Positions 1 through 13,100 of a stretch of 64,000 nucleotides of DNA are shown piece after piece (within the stretch, counting starts at the first letter, position 1; each line of letters begins with the position of its first letter). Both the position numbers and the translations under genes were made by a program. Source of the stretch: Holtermannia corniformis (lineage: Eukaryota; Basidiomycota; Tremellomycetes; Holtermanniales); assembly GCA_001599935.1 (NCBI GenBank), contig BCIJ01000002.1, positions 1,224,035 through 1,288,034 on the forward strand, read 5' to 3'. Below the pieces are notes generated by a model that saw nothing but the letters and a program-made list of their open reading frames with translations, searched no databases and was not told the DNA's origin.

Positions 1-863
1 AAATTGGCGTCGACCAAATGTGACGAAGGGCCTGACGCGTAGTGAAGTGTATGTTCTGAACTCCTATAAGCCCGATCGTTCTACTTTCCCACGGCCGGCT
101 TTCAGCGTTGTGGCAGCAAACCTTGTTCTGCAAGCGAGCTCAGCCTGGCGAGTCTCACTGGTCACTGATAGAGCGCTCTCGGTTCGCACTACCATTCCAG
201 ACGTGTGCAAGAGCAGTCACAAACGCCCGAGAAGTCGTATCTCGAGCCAAGACCAAGTCGCGGCAATCAGCTGATCCCACTTCGGACAGCTCGACCCCGC
301 AATCCGATCCCGCCGCTCTCCACAATGACGGTCCGGTTAATTGGCTCGTGGTAGAGATAACGCGCTCGGGCTCTCGCTGTTCGTCCTCTGGCAGTGGTGC
401 ATACGCTCCGTGCTGGTATCTCGGACGACGGTAGCCGCGCTTGTGGAGTGCAGGCTGTCGACGGACGATAAGGGTGGGGTCACCGGTCTCGCACTACCCA
501 CAGCTGACCGGTAAAGTGTTGCTACAGCTTCAAGGCGGAAGAACGCCTTCGCCTTCGTTCCCAAACGACCTCAATACATAGAGACAAGTATCGCACAAAG
601 CCTGCGCCGACTGCGCTGCCTCGCAGAGCGAACGCTTGGTAGCGCGCACCATGCCTGCACCGCGGCCGATCGCGTCGTCTGCTACAATGAACCGGGATGT
701 TGGCCGGGACCAACGAACAAGCGCTGGCGTCATGCGGAGCTCGCTCGAACTGGTCTTTAGTTGTGAGTTGCGTTTGCCAACAATCATCCGTGGCGCTGAC
801 ATTGCAGACTCGCGATCGCAGCAGCTCTTTTTCGGTTCCCATCTCCCCTCTGCACCTTCATTC
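1..863. other. No supported gene; upstream region of the amino-acid transporter
   Basis: Several short open frames cross this stretch on both strands, but none shows a family motif or a consistent splice pattern. A possible 5'UTR intron of the downstream gene ends in CATTGCAG near 808. An upstream in-frame ATG at 636 would add 76 residues to the transporter, but that extension has no recognisable feature. Confidence 0.4.
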
Positions 864-3398
864 ATGGAATATGATCCCGACTCGTCACCGCACGGCCATT
901 CCCCATCATCAGGCTCAGTACCGGACCGCGGTCGGTTCGGTGCACGATCAAGACGAAGGAGTACCGCTCCTTTGGTCGCTTCGCACGGGGGTTCAGCGGA
1001 GTCTGGATCACCCAATGATGCAGATAACGGCGCCACGTCAGACCTAGACGAGGAGGACGAGGAAGACGAGACGACACCGGGGCAAACCCAGGTCACGTCA
1101 TCGCATTCCCCGACCGAAATCTTCAGAGCCGACTACGGCCTCGACAAAGCTGCACCGCGACCGAAACCGCCGACGCTGACGATGGATCCCAAACGGACCA
1201 GTGATCGTTCTGTCAACCGCGCTTCGCCGTCGATCGCGACGGCAGAGTTGATGCAGCATTCCCCGGTTGGTCTCGTTGCCGGTACGCGCAAGGTCTCGGG
1301 GCCGGCACCTATCAAACAACGAACACGGACGACGTCTCTGCCGCGGGAAGAGATTGAGGAAGTGGATGAGGAGACCCCGTTGCTTGCTGCCGAGACGCAG
1401 TCGACTTCACCTTGGCCATCTCGCCGCAGCAGTATGGCCATCTCATCGCCTGGACCGGGGCCGGGTCGACGAAGCTCGCGCAAACCAAGTGCTGCCGGTC
1501 TACTCCCCGTAGATCGCAAGCTCCGGCGCAGGAGTGAACTTGAGATTCTCCGCGGTGAGCGAGGGATCAGTACCGAGGGCCAAACGGTAGGTAGCGTTCG
1601 GCTGGTGTACGTGCTACGCTAAAGTGTATCAGTTGTTCAACGCCGTCGCCGTTCTAGTTGGGATCGGTCTTTTGTCACTACCACTGGCTTTGTCCTACGC
1701 CGGCTGGCTGGGCGGCTCATTCCTCTTGATCGGTTTTGCGGCGCTCACAAACTACACGTCAGTGTTCAAGTAGGAAGATAGCGTACAGTATTGACTCGCA
1801 GAATAGCGCCAAAATCCTCGCTCGCCTGATCATGACTGATCCGACTTTACGGGGATACTCGGACCTCGGTCGGCGCGCATTCGGCAAGTACGCTCGAGCG
1901 AGCGTTGATGTCCTGTACGTACAAGGCGGACCATGCCTGGGGCGACTGCTGACACCCCCAGCTTCTGCACCGAGCTGTTTGCGCTCAGCGTAGCCCTCAT
2001 TGTTCTATTCGGCGACTCGCTTCATGCCGTCCTACCGGGTCTCTCATCCAACACTTATAAATTCATTGGATTCTTCATGTACGGCTACTACCAGGTCCCT
2101 CGCATCCGCCACTCACACCTCACAGCATTCTGCCCACGACCCTCGTCCCACTACACCTCCTCTCCCTCCCCTCCCTCCTCTCCACACTCTCCACACTCCT
2201 GCTGATCGTCATCATCCTCGTCGACGGCTTGATCAAGCCGGAAGCACCAGGCTCGCTACGGCACCCCAGTCATACCCATTGGATGCCCGAGTGGCACGAT
2301 GGAAACGTCCTAGGTGGCGTCGGTTTGATCTTGGCAGGCTTTGGCGGACACGCAGTCGTGCCGAGCCTGGTGCGGGATATGAGGGACCCGGCTGCTTTTG
2401 ACCGAGTGAGTGGTCTGTTGTGCAGGGAATGCAGTGCTGACGCGCGTGCAGGTGATCAACAAGGCTTATGTACGTCTACCTGCCGAGGTCTGCGTTTACT
2501 TACCGGCTTTAGGTCATTGCTACATTCCTGTCCTTTGTCGCTGGCGGTGCTGGCTATCTGATGATGGGCGACACTGTGTCTGATGAGGTGGGTGTCGATC
2601 TACACCTTGCGGAGCCGACGCTGACATTCGCAGATCACACAAGACCTCATGCTGCCAAAGTATCACTACCCACGCGCGCTCAACATTTTTGCCACCTGGA
2701 TGATTGTCGTCAACCCATTGACAAAGTTTGGGCTCTGTACTCGGCCTGTACGTCGTCGCGCTGTCCCCTTAACCGAACTAACCGCCGCAGCTCAACATCA
2801 CGCTCGAAACTTTGCTCGGCATCACCCCCGCTCCACCTATTGTACCCGACATGTCCGAGGTCATCATTCCAGCCCATACCAAGCCCAGCCATTCACCGAG
2901 CCCAGACCAACGCCCACGCCAGCGTAATCGGATCCGCGCGTCGTTTTCGGCCGCCGCAGAAGCTCTAGGTGAAGACTCGGACCTGTCTCTCAAATCGGGG
3001 GGAGACGTCGCCATGCCTGGCGTCTCTGCTGAAGACTTGGTTTCGTCCTCTAGCGTCGAGCGCACAAAGTCATGGCTTAGGGTCATGAGCCGTTCAGCCG
3101 TCACCGCGCTGTGTACGGGCACTGCAGTGCTGTTGCCGGGTTTTGGACGTCTCATGGCGTTCCTGGGTAGTTGCACGAGCTTTTTGATCTGTGTGATCTT
3201 GCCGGTGAGTCCTGACCTGCCCTCGCTAGCGTGCACGACACTGAGGATCCTCAGCTCATGTTCTACCGCATCCTCACGCCCCCCGATCAGCGGTCAGGAG
3301 CGCGAGATGCACTACACGGAGTACTGTTTGTGCTTTCGGTGCTGTTGATGATTGCGGGCACGGTGTGGGCGTTTTTGCCATGGACGGGAAGGGATTGA
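864..3398 (+). CDS. Vacuolar amino-acid transporter, AVT1-like (Aa_trans family)
   Basis: Multi-exon gene for an amino acid/auxin permease family protein. A long hydrophilic N-terminus (about 240 residues, acidic stretch near 1048-1075, Ser/Arg-rich) precedes the membrane core, as in yeast Avt1, which moves neutral amino acids across the vacuolar membrane. The first core exon (from about 1660) reads YQLFNAVAVLVGIGLLSLPL then ALSYAGWLGG, the classic TM1 signature of the family. Later exons give GFGGHAVVPSLVRDM, YLMMGDTVSDE, LPKYHYPRALNIFATW and the C-terminal helices. A cytoplasmic loop rich in Ser/Pro lies at about 2850-3060. Introns are about 45-60 nt; one coding exon (2452-2469, residues VINKAY) is only 18 nt. 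The start at 864 (MEYDPDSS) is preferred over 636. Stop TGA at 3396-3398. Family certain; vacuolar location and substrate are inferred. Confidence 0.85.
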
Positions 3399-3518
3399 AA
3401 AAAGGGATGTACGCGACGACGAGACGACGATGACGATGCCGGTGTACAAGAAATGCAAAGTTGTGCAGAGTGGACATACAACAGCTCGAGGACAACATGG
3501 GGCGAAAGTAGGATGGGA

Positions 3519-4268
3519 TTAGAGGATCGAGGTGAGGGTCGAGTACGAGCTGTGGGTGTCAGCATGCAGCTTGTTGGGCTGCATCTTACGCACGAGATGA
3601 TGACGATCAAGACTTGTGCCAGCGCCCACAGAAATGGTACCCATCTACGCATCTTATCAGTTGCGCACGAGCCCAACGGACAGCACAACATACGTGCTCA
3701 TACTGAACCCGCCAGCATCATACACGGCCGCCAGTGCGAACCCAACCGCGGTGCCACTGATCAAGGCGACCATTGCGGCCAGCGTCGAGAACACGAGTGG
3801 GATCAGCAAGGCTGGCCACAGTGGTGGAGGTTTCGTCGGGTGTTGCGGTTTGACGGGTGGGCTGAGGGAGTAGGACCGGTGCCGGATCGGGTCTGTATCG
3901 GAGGCTGCGCGACGATAGAGCGAGAGCATGAGTGTGAATGCCGCGTAGATTGAGGAGAGCAGGAAGGGCGAGACGAAGAGGATCAGTGTCCAATAGAGGG
4001 TAAAGTGCCAGATTGCTGTGGTCAGTCAGTCTTGGATTCAGCCAAAGTCCTGCAAGTTACGCACTCTCTGCTTCATATAGGTAGTAGCCTGTCTGCCGGC
4101 GAGTCGTACTGATCGTAGGGATGTAGAGGGACGGGAACTCCGGCGTCACATAGCCGTCTGGTCGGAGTGAACCGATTGAGCTCCGCCCATCCTGTGGTGA
4201 AACGGTCAGGCGTGCTCTGTGAGCATGGTGATACGTACCGGATCAAGTACGGATGAGATCTGGCCCAT
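3519..4268 (-). CDS. TMEM170-family integral membrane protein
   Basis: Five exons on the minus strand. Exon 1 starts MGQISSVLDP; exon 2 ends TGYYLYEAE; exon 3 gives TIWHFTLYWTLILF, a hallmark of the fungal TMEM170 proteins, followed by a second helix and, after a Pro-rich loop, LIPLVFSTLAAMVALISG and VGFALAAVYDAGGFSMST. The reading frame stops inside the next intron (GTATGT...GCGTAG); splicing continues to WVPFLWALAQVLIVIIS and a short tail ending in TAA at 3519. Three to four membrane helices are expected. TMEM170A in animals shapes ER sheets and the nuclear envelope; that role here is only inference. The gene lies tail to tail with the AVT-like transporter, 120 nt apart. Confidence 0.7.
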
Positions 4269-4419
4269 TCCCTTGTCAAGAGCAAGCTACAAGCATGGAC
4301 GGTTGGATGTCAAGTGGTCAAGGTTGAGGTGGAGGCAACGAGGTCAAGGCCAAGACTCTGACAGTCCATTCGAGTCCAACACTATGTACATAGGCAGCTA
4401 GATACGTCCCGCACTGCAG

Positions 4420-5684
4420 CTAATCCTCCGTCTCCCTAACGGCAAACTCCCATGTCTTGCACCCATCGCCTCGCATGATCTCCTCGTTCCCGTCCTTGCT
4501 CAGGCCCTCTTTGAACCCAATGGTCCGACGGTGCGCGTATCCGGGATACAAAGCTGGGTCGAATGCAAACGAGCGGAGAAGGCGGTAGCGCGGTTGATCG
4601 GGTAGATTGTGCGGTGGTTTGGTCGCGAGATGGGTCAGGTCCCTGATCACCATGTCAGCTTTTAGCCATTCAAGCCAGCACCACGCACCACAGGGTATAC
4701 GGCGGAGCGTTTCGCAAGGTCACAAGCACCGTTCCTTCCTTGTTTGGCACCACAAACTTTTTGACAGGGAGTTTGGCGCCCTCGTCCTCGAGCTCCATGT
4801 CAAACACGGCGCCCTCGTCATCACTGAACTCGACCTCATCCGCGGGCCCGCCGAGATCCAGGTCATCTTCGGAATCACTGTCGGCGCGCTTCGGTCGCTT
4901 GCCGTTGGCCTTGCCGCGCGGCTTGAACGCCTGATTTTTGGCTTTACCAGTGCCAGTGGCGAGCATGGGAAAGCGCGAGGGGCCTTCGGTGAGGTGGTTT
5001 GAGGCCGAGGCGAGAAAGCGGAGGAGAAGCGTTTGGTTGGTGAGGATGTTGCGATCTTGGTCGGTGATCCCGGCGCCTGGCGTAACGTCAGTCTTCAACT
5101 CTCAACAGAGAGCTGCACTCACCCGCGTGCGGAAAATTGAAGACGATCCTAGACCATCGCTGGCTAGCTTTACCCTTTCCCTTTCCCTTGGCCCCACCGG
5201 TCACAGCTTTGCATTTGTCCAGCGCACCCGCATCAACCCCGAATGCGACCTGGACCCCCCGCGCCTGGAGCCAGTCGACGTTCTCCCTTGCATCCGGGTA
5301 TTTCTCACACATGACCTCCTCCGAGTCATAGCTCGTTGCGAGCACGAGATGCGACGGGTGGCCCTCGCGTCTATCCTGGCCAGCGACCAAGGCGCGCGCA
5401 TAGCTAAAGTTGGCTTCGCCCACCAGCAGCACCGTGTCGTCCTCTTCGAACGGATATGTCGCCCGTTGCTTGCCCTTTGCTTTTGCCTTTGCTTTTGCAG
5501 AGATGGACGCGTTGCCAGCAGCCGAGGCTGCGTCTGCCGCCTTGCGTTTGGCCTTTTTCGCACCGGCCATCCCGATGGAGGCTAGTTTGGCTAGGCGATG
5601 CTCGTTGGCGCGCTTCTCGGCCGCTGCTCGCTTGGCCAGCACCTTGTGCGAGATCAACGCGTTTCCCAGCTTGTTCTTGGCCAT
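4420..5684 (-). CDS. 25S rRNA (uridine-N3)-methyltransferase, Bmt5-like (DUF2431)
   Basis: Three exons. The N-terminus is Lys/Ala-rich and basic, typical of a nucleolar protein (MAKNKLGNALISHKVLAKRA). The Rossmann-like core follows: TVLLVGEANFSYARALV (SAM-binding G-E-x-N-F-S motif), LVLATSYDSEEVMCEKYPDA, then RIVFNFPHAG ending exon 1. Exon 2 resumes GAGITDQDRNILTNQTLLLRF, the conserved second motif of the family, and includes an acidic low-complexity insert (DSDSEDDLDL). Exon 3 carries the C-terminal block with RRTIGFKEGLS and WEFAVRE. Yeast Bmt5 makes m3U2634 in 25S rRNA. The ATG at 5684 is the first in frame with the basic leader. Divergent from the RTC4-like gene. Confidence 0.85.
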
Positions 5685-5806
5685 GGTAAGAAGAGTGAGC
5701 GCTGCAGTATCGCCGTGCAGCTGGTACAGCCGGTACAGTATCCAGCGTATAGCAGACGGTTCGGAAAATCGCACGGCGCTGTTTCATCCGCGACGATTAT
5801 CTTTGG

Positions 5807-5814
5807 TCACGTGA
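5807..5814. promoter_or_regulatory. TCACGTGA palindrome in divergent promoter
   Basis: A perfect 8-nt palindrome lies in the 279-nt gap between the BMT5-like (minus) and RTC4-like (plus) start codons. CACGTG is the core site of bHLH factors such as Cbf1. The same 8-mer occurs between the GDP-mannose pyrophosphorylase and RLP24 genes and upstream of the ferredoxin fusion gene. The binding factor is inferred. Confidence 0.45.
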
Positions 5815-5963
5815 TGCCACCACCACGCGTGACCGTGTTTCAGGTTTCGAGCTCGGACGCGCCGGTTCTTGAACGTCGGTTTCAACTCGACTTTATCTCG
5901 AACGCTGTGGACGCTCCCGGATGCTCATACCAAGTCGCTACGACTCGGCAGACGGTGCGTAGG

Positions 5964-8689
5964 ATGGAGAGCTACTTGCTGCATCAGTCCCAGGCCTCGT
6001 CCCAGTCATCTCAGCCGTCTTCATCCCAACCTCGAGCCGTCGGAGCTGCTGCAAACGGCTTGTTCCATCCCAAGAAGCGCAAGAACACGATCCAGTCCAA
6101 GAACGGCTCAGGCAGCACATCATCAATCTTAGACGCCGTCGGCAAGCAGCCATGGGGTCAACCCAAGGCGGCAGGGAACACAAAAGCCAAGCGGACCGTG
6201 CCGGTCGTTGAGCTTGCGACGACCTCGCCACCAAAGCAGGCGGCAGAATGGTCCCGGATGGTCGGCTATGCCCTCAAGCCGCAAGCCAATGCCAACGGAA
6301 CGAGCAGACAGGTGGCGGCGAAGAAGGTTGCACCGTTGAAAACACACCACAGCTCGGACGATGAGTGGCATAGCTCGGACAATGAGCCGCACGCAGAGAC
6401 GTCGGAACAGGGGCAAGGGCGTGCACGCGCTTCAGCCAAAACAGCCGCAACGAGACTGCCAGCAAGGGGAGTGCCAAACCCCAAAGGCAAAGGCAATGCA
6501 TCCGGTGCGCCAGCCAAAGCCCTAGTCAAGCCGGCTTCCGTCCCGGCCAGCAAACCCAAAGGCGCAGTCGTTCCATCAAACGATGACGACGACGACGACG
6601 AGCTCATGTTAAAGGGCCGTCCGTCCTTCTCCCCCGTTCGCCCGGGCAAGCGACCAGTGGTCGAGTTGGTTCGCAAACGCAAACGCCCACCGATGGTGCC
6701 GCCGAAACCCGGACCAAAGCCAAACCCCAGAGACTCGCCGGGCGTTTACTCTGATTCCGAGTCTGGCAGTTCACCGGCTCCAACGGCTCGTATGCAGACA
6801 GCTAAAGCTGCAGCCACTGCGAGGAATGAACCGAGGCTATCGATGGAGCCCACCAAGGTGGTCACCAATCATGACAGCTGGTTTGAAGAGATTGCGGCGA
6901 GAGCTGCCAAGCGGGACGATGATGCTGATGCGGGGTGAGTACTTCAAAGACACCACCTTGCATCCCTATTCATATCATGCTCAGGCTTGCCTCGTCGCAG
7001 CAAGAAATTGCGCAAGCGGCGGATGAACTATTGGAGCGCAGGAACGCGACTAAGCGCAGTTCACGGGACATGTTTGCCGGGCTCAGCATGGGGGATGTCG
7101 TATATTGCGGTAAGCTCTTTGACTGACGCCGGGCGTGGCTCACGTCTTGCAGAATCACTACTGGATCCGACTCGGCTGTGTCCAGTGAGTAAAAATCACA
7201 CACTAGAGATTGGCGATTGACGCCCAACCGCCAGTACTGCTCAGAGCACCTGCCAAAGCAACCTTCTGTCCGACTTTGCCACCTCCGCAAGCGACTCGAT
7301 GCCGTATCCGAGCCCAAGCCTACACCCGACAACCCATCCGCTCGTACAGCACCCTGGGATCAAACGATTAGCTATTGCACGCTGCACAAGGCCGAATCGA
7401 CCGTCATCCCTCTTGGTCTGCGCGTCGGCTACCCTGCAAAGATCGACTTTGATGCGATCCCGCAACGGATCGATGCTACGCTCTTCTGGCGCGCCATCAG
7501 AGGCATCTGTGAGGATCCAAGTGAGAACTCGACGTGGTTCAGGACGACTGCGCGCAAGATTGAAAAGCAAGGTAAACGGGTCTGGCAGAGCTTGGCAGAG
7601 CAAAGCACACCAAAGCGATTGGATAACATCCAGCCGGGGTAGTGAGTGATCGTACTGTGGGTGTGAACGCTGCTGATCGAGAATGATGCAGCTATGGCGA
7701 TACGGGCAAGCTCGTGCTCACGCGTCACTTTCAACGTCGCTATGAGATTGGCGACTTGCCGACCCTCACGTCCGTCTCCAGGTCTACAAATCAGGCGGTC
7801 ATTCACCCTCTGACGCCCGACGAGTTCATCACCAACGTACTCGTGCCCGAGGCAGCAACCCTACTCATCATGCAAGACCAGGGATGGGCAGGCGAGTTCA
7901 CCATGACCGAGTTCGGATACGCGCGCGCGCGCGAACTAGCATTCGAGACGCTGCGCTCGAGCGTGGCCTACGGTCGCGCTCTGTACGGCGAAGAGGACGC
8001 CAATATCCCACGAGGCATGATGGGTGCCATTCGGCCTCGCCAGACGCAGAGTGTTACCACGCTGCCCTGCTACGTCCCCAGTCCACACGCCGCAAAGCCA
8101 AAGCGGCAGGTCGTGGTTGATCTGTCCGAGTCACCGGCGGACCGGCGCGCGCGCCTGCGCAGATCCATCGCTCGAGACTCATCGCCCGATTTCCTCCCTA
8201 TCTCGCGCGGGCACGCTCGTCCATCTCCCGAACCTACACACTACCGCCTCCCTGACTCCTCGCCGGCAACGCCACGTCACATCGTCCTCGACCTATCTGC
8301 TCGCGTCGATTCGGACGAAGATGTGGATGTTTATGGCAGGACCACCGAGCCCTCAGGCTCCGAGTCCGCGTCGGATGACGCCGACGTCGTCGCGCTTGGA
8401 TCCCAGCTGCGCTCCCATGGAAGCTTGAACGCTGCGACGCGCGGCTCCGACGACGATTTCGGCGAGTTTGACGATGAATTCGCACAGGCCGGTATCGAGG
8501 TCATGGCTAGGCTCGAGCGGGCGCCTAAAGCCGAGACAAGTCAGATCGCTCCCAAACGCGACAAGGTGTCATCGTCGGGTACGCACTAGCCCCCCCCCCC
8601 GTCCCCGGCTGCTGAATCACGCGCTGACGTGTCCAGCCGGCTCATCGGGCCCTCCTCGCAGGCGCCTCGGCCTCGCACCTCGCAGATGA
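5964..8689 (+). CDS. RTC4-domain protein (restriction of telomere capping 4-like)
   Basis: The N-terminal third is disordered (Gln/Ser-rich start MESYLLHQSQASSQ, then Lys/Pro-rich stretches and a run of Asp around 6580). The folded part begins in the exons after 6985: VVYCESLLDPTRLCPYCSEHLP, with the CPYC knuckle and Leu/Pro block typical of the RTC4 domain, then ISYCTLHKAESTVIPLGLRV, the most conserved RTC4 motif, and IQPGYYGDTGKLVL after another intron. The C-terminus is again disordered, with acidic and Ser-rich patches. In yeast Rtc4 is linked genetically to telomere capping; the molecular activity is unknown. Start could also be an upstream in-frame ATG at 5598, which lies inside the neighbouring gene and is unlikely. 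The last intron (8578-8635) is uncertain: without it the stop is at 8589. A ten-C run lies just after 8589. Confidence 0.65.
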
Positions 8690-8901
8690 GCAAGAAGTGA
8701 CCTTGTACCATGTTGTACCGTATGTACCTTTGATGTCTAGACTGCCCAGTTGGGTCCTTTGGGATTACCTTACCGTCCCTTGCTGATCACGGTCGTGGTT
8801 GAAGGGTGCCTTTTGGTTCCCGCCGACTCACACCGGATGATGGAAGCTCTGACGGAGCCTTTGCACACCCACAGGCAGGACAGACTCCAACGGGCGGGGC
8901 A

Positions 8902-10042
8902 ATGCTGTTGGCCGTTCTGGCGCTGATTGTTGCCATCGGGGTGGAGGCAGTAAGCGCACAGGCCAATGACACAATGTCAGCGAGGGCGTTCACACCGTGG
9001 TGGGGAGCCGAGTGGGCCGAGGCTTGGGCCGAGCGCGGGTGTTACAAGGACATCAGCACCACTCCGGGCGGCAGCAATCATGCCCTCAACTCGTACTGTG
9101 AGTCACTCTGCCTTTCGAAGCACGTCTGCTTTGTTGGCTGACCACACGACAGGGTGGGTGGCCGACGACATGGAGATCTCGGCTTGCATGTCTGGGTGCG
9201 AAGGCGACGGCTATCACTATGCTGGCCTCACTCTCGGTCAATGGTGCTATTGCGGCACCGCACTCCCGACGACCGCAAAGAGTTCAACGGGATGCTCGTC
9301 GGAGTGCGGTGGGTAGCGCCCGTGTAGTCTTGGTCCTTTGAACTAACGCAGCTCAGTCGGTGATAGCAGTGATATATGTGGTGGAGAGGGGTACATGTCA
9401 ATCTTTGGCCGATTTTCAGACGGCGCGATTCCGTCGATCAAGACTAGTGTGCAGACGGTGGCACCAAAGGCGTGTGAGTCGGCGTCGGACCGGTATTTTG
9501 TATAGTGGCAAGACTGATTTGATGGTTGCAGCCTCCTCATCAACGGCTGTACAAGCTGTGGCATCTTCTACATCCTCCGCAGCTCCATCATCATCAACTT
9601 TGAGTAGTGCATCCGCGTCCACAGCCCCGGCGGCTTCAACAGTATCCTCCTCATCTGCCGACAACAGTCAATCGGTCTCTGCTACATCCTTAGACTCTAC
9701 GAGCTCAGGGGTGACATCAGCAGCAGCAACTCCAGCCGTCAGTGCCTCCTCGGACACGAACAGTGTCGCAACGCCATCGGCGAGCTCCCAGCCAGCGTCG
9801 AATGCATCGGGTCTGCCCGTTACATCATCTGTTGCCGCTTTACCTTCGAATGGCTCACCGATGAAACCGCCGAATCTGGAGAGGTTGGACGTGACTGGGG
9901 GTTCTCTGGTACGCGCGTGAAGTGTTTATGAAAGAACGCTACTGACCGGTCGGACCAGGTCTTGGAATCCGCGGGACGGATAATCGTCATTCCTTCGTAC
10001 CTACTTTTCATCGTGTTAGCACTTGTTTGCATCGTGTCATGA
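8902..10042 (+). CDS. Cell-surface WSC-domain protein with Ser/Thr-rich stalk and hydrophobic C-terminus
   Basis: The start at 8902 opens a signal peptide (MLLAVLALIVAIGVEAVSAQ). One WSC domain follows over three exons: GCYKDISTTPGGSNHALNSY, then ISACMSGCEGDGYHYAGL, GQWCYCGTALP, CSSEC, and ICGGEGYMSIF, with the expected cysteine spacing. After this comes a stalk of about 120 residues made mostly of Ser, Thr, Ala and Val, expected to be O-mannosylated. A last short exon (from 9959) adds a hydrophobic tail, SYLLFIVLALVCIVS, ending right at the stop, which fits a GPI-attachment signal better than a Wsc stress sensor with a cytoplasmic tail. Role: carbohydrate binding or wall structure, inferred from the domain. 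An upstream in-frame ATG at 8806 would bury the signal peptide, so 8902 is preferred. Confidence 0.75.
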
Positions 10043-10199
10043 GGGTAGATATATGCGCATCAACTACAGCACTGGACCACCCATGTCCCATGTTTCATGT
10101 GTACAAAAGTCACTCGCTTGATCGCGTGGTCGCGTTTCAGGTTGCTGCAGCGTCGCAACTCGACTTGTATCCAAGCCAAGCTCGGTAGTGACAACGACG

Positions 10200-13100
10200 A
10201 TGCAGCGAGGCAAGTCGTCCAACGGTGAAAGCGAGGATCAGTATGAGATCATTCAAGCAAAGTCAGTCTCGGCCCGCTTCATCAATCAGTTGAGCACTGA
10301 CCGAGCTCGCCGTGCTCAGGACATTTTGCCGATGGTACGTCCGAATCCGTCTGCGTCATGAGTGATGGCGAACCTTTGCAGGCTCAACACTCGACTGGAG
10401 GTCAATGGCCTGCCGCCAATGACCAATCTCGTGCACGACCTCTCGGACGGCGTGAAACTGATCCAGGTTAGTCGATGTTGACTATGAGCGACATATGAGC
10501 TGATGTATCGCTAGCTGCTTGTGGGTACCCTGACATGACTATGGCTTGATAGACTGAGCTCGTCATAGGAAATCATGGCAGAGTGCAGCCTGGGTCGCTA
10601 TACCAAGCGTCCGGTCATGCGAGTGCAAAAGTGCGAGGTCCGTGCAGTGATCCTTGCATTCTGAATGCTCACACTGAGATGCACAGAATGCGTCAAAGGC
10701 GCTGGCTTTCATCCAGGAGCGTGGTGTCAAGCTGACCAACATTGGTGAGTCAGCTGACCCACATGAGCGTGTCAAGCTAACAAACCTCAGGGCCTGAGGG
10801 TCAGTCGTGGCTACCTACAGTGTTGGCTGGAGCTAATCTGTGCCAGATATTGTTGATGGCAATCTCAAGCTCATCCTTGGCATGGTGCGTCTATCTACTT
10901 GGGTCCTTGTGGCTTGGCTCACTCATTGCAGATCTGGACCTTGATTCTCCGCTTTACCATCGCCTCCATCACGTCGGTGAACTCTTTATATCTATGGTTG
11001 TCACTGACAACTCTCAGTGAGGAGGGTCTATCTGCTCGAGATGGTCTGCTGCTATGGTGCCAGCGCAAGACGCAAACGTATTCCGAGGTCAACGTCGTCA
11101 ATTTCCGTGACAGCTTCTCGGACGGCCTCGCACTGTACATTCATCCACGCTATCAATGGCAGCGCTGATACCTCATACCTTAGCTGCGCGTTGATTCATC
11201 GACATCGGCCAGATCTGATCGATTGGGATGGTTTGGACAAGGTGAGCTGTCGGGACTGTCGAGACTATGGCTCATATCCTTGCAGTCAGATCGGCACGGC
11301 AATACTGCATTGGCATTCAAGGTCGCCGAAGAACACCTTGCTATTCCTGCAAGTCCATCCTTGTCACCGGAGCAACTGGAAGCTTACATACGCCACAGCC
11401 GCTGCTGGAAGTACGGGATTTGTGCGACGTCGACAGCCCCGACGAACGCTCGGTCATGACTTATGTCGCAGAGTTTTTCCACAAGTTCTCCTCGGAAGGT
11501 GGATTGCACGGCGAGCTGTATGTGCGTGCTGACAGTCCCCAGACAAGCTCGAAACGGTCGCGCGGCGTGTGGAAAAGTTTGCAGAGGTCATGCAGGGGAT
11601 CTGGTGAGCGTGATGTGCTCCATCAGATGAGTATGGCTGATGCACATCTTAGGCAAAGTCGAAACGACTTTGAGCGACGGATGGCTATCGTGAGCACGGC
11701 CTTTGCCCATACACGCGTACTCACACAGCCAGATTCTCGCCGACCTCGAGGCTATCCAAACGCTCTGGACGTCCTCGCCCTCTGCTACGACATACCCCGA
11801 AGCAAAGGCGCACCTGGCCGAGTTTGGACAGCACAAAAAGCTTCAAAAGCGGTCGTGGGTCAAGGAGAAGCAAGAGCTCGCGACGCTGTACAGCAACATC
11901 CAGACAAAGCTGCGGACGTACTTTTTGAAGCCATGGGAGCCGCGTGACGGTCTACGACTTCAGGTGTGTAGTGCTGCCGACGTGCAAAGGGGGTCTGACG
12001 GTGTATAGGATCTAGATGCGTCGTGGACGTCGTTCCTTGAGGCCGAAGGGCAGCGAAGTCGCTCTATCAACGCGGCGATCCGGTCGTACGTATCTCGCGT
12101 GCTGCAGAGTAGCAACTGATAGATGCAGGATCAAGGAAGCACTCCGTCAAGAGTTTGCAAGAGTTGCCGAAGACTTTGTGCAGCGTCTTCGCGCGATCGA
12201 GCTCAGCATTGGTGCTCTGGCGGGCGCACTGGAGGTTAGTGATTTCGTGCCGATTGAACACAAGCTCATCCCATTGTGCAGGAACAAAAGGCCGCGCTGG
12301 TCGAACTGCAAGCCGATATCCCAACCTTGCAGGATCTACTCAGGACTCAAGTCGCCGGCGTCAACCAAGATTGCCTCGATGCCAATGTCGAAGAGAACGA
12401 CTATACAGTCGTGACGTACGAGGATCTCGAATGGGAGCTCGAGCTTGTCGAGGCGGGGTTGAAGAAAAAGGTTGCGTTTATTGAAAACTCTGTGAGTCGT
12501 CCTTTGGCTTTTGGTGCGAGGTGAAACCAACGTTGTTGACAGATTGTCTCTGCGTCGCATACCAACTTGACGCCGGCAAAGCTCGAAGAGTTTGAGAGTG
12601 TGTTCAAGCACTTTGATTCTGACGAGACGAACGTGAGTTTGTTCACGAGTGTTGGACTGAGCTGATCGATGCAGACTTTGACCATGTACGAAATGCATGC
12701 GGCTCTGGCCTCGCTAGGGATCGTCTACGCCGTGCGTGGCACCATATATGTGCGACTGGGACTGAATTTGCGCAGGACGAGGAGATAGAGGCTATCTTCT
12801 TGCAGCTCGAGGAAGAGTATGGCCAGGTCAACTTTGAGGCGTGGCTCGGGCTATTGGTACGTCTGCCAATGCGTCACTGCAGCAGCTAATATCCCATGTA
12901 CAGATTGAGATTGTCGAAGACTCGTCTTCACCAGAGCAATTGCGCGACGCATTCCACAGCATTGCTGGTGAAAAGGCGAGTGATTGAGTGGCAAGTGTGA
13001 TCCGCGCTGATCAGACGTTTAGCCATACGTGACCGAACTGGATCTGCAGCACGTCCAGCTGCCGAAAGAGAGCATCCGCTTCCTCACCGAGCAGATGGCG

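Noticed and set aside
8590..8601. Poly-C tracts here and near 40260 as regulatory elements
   Set aside because: Simple homopolymers; more likely slippage or sequencing artefacts than signals.
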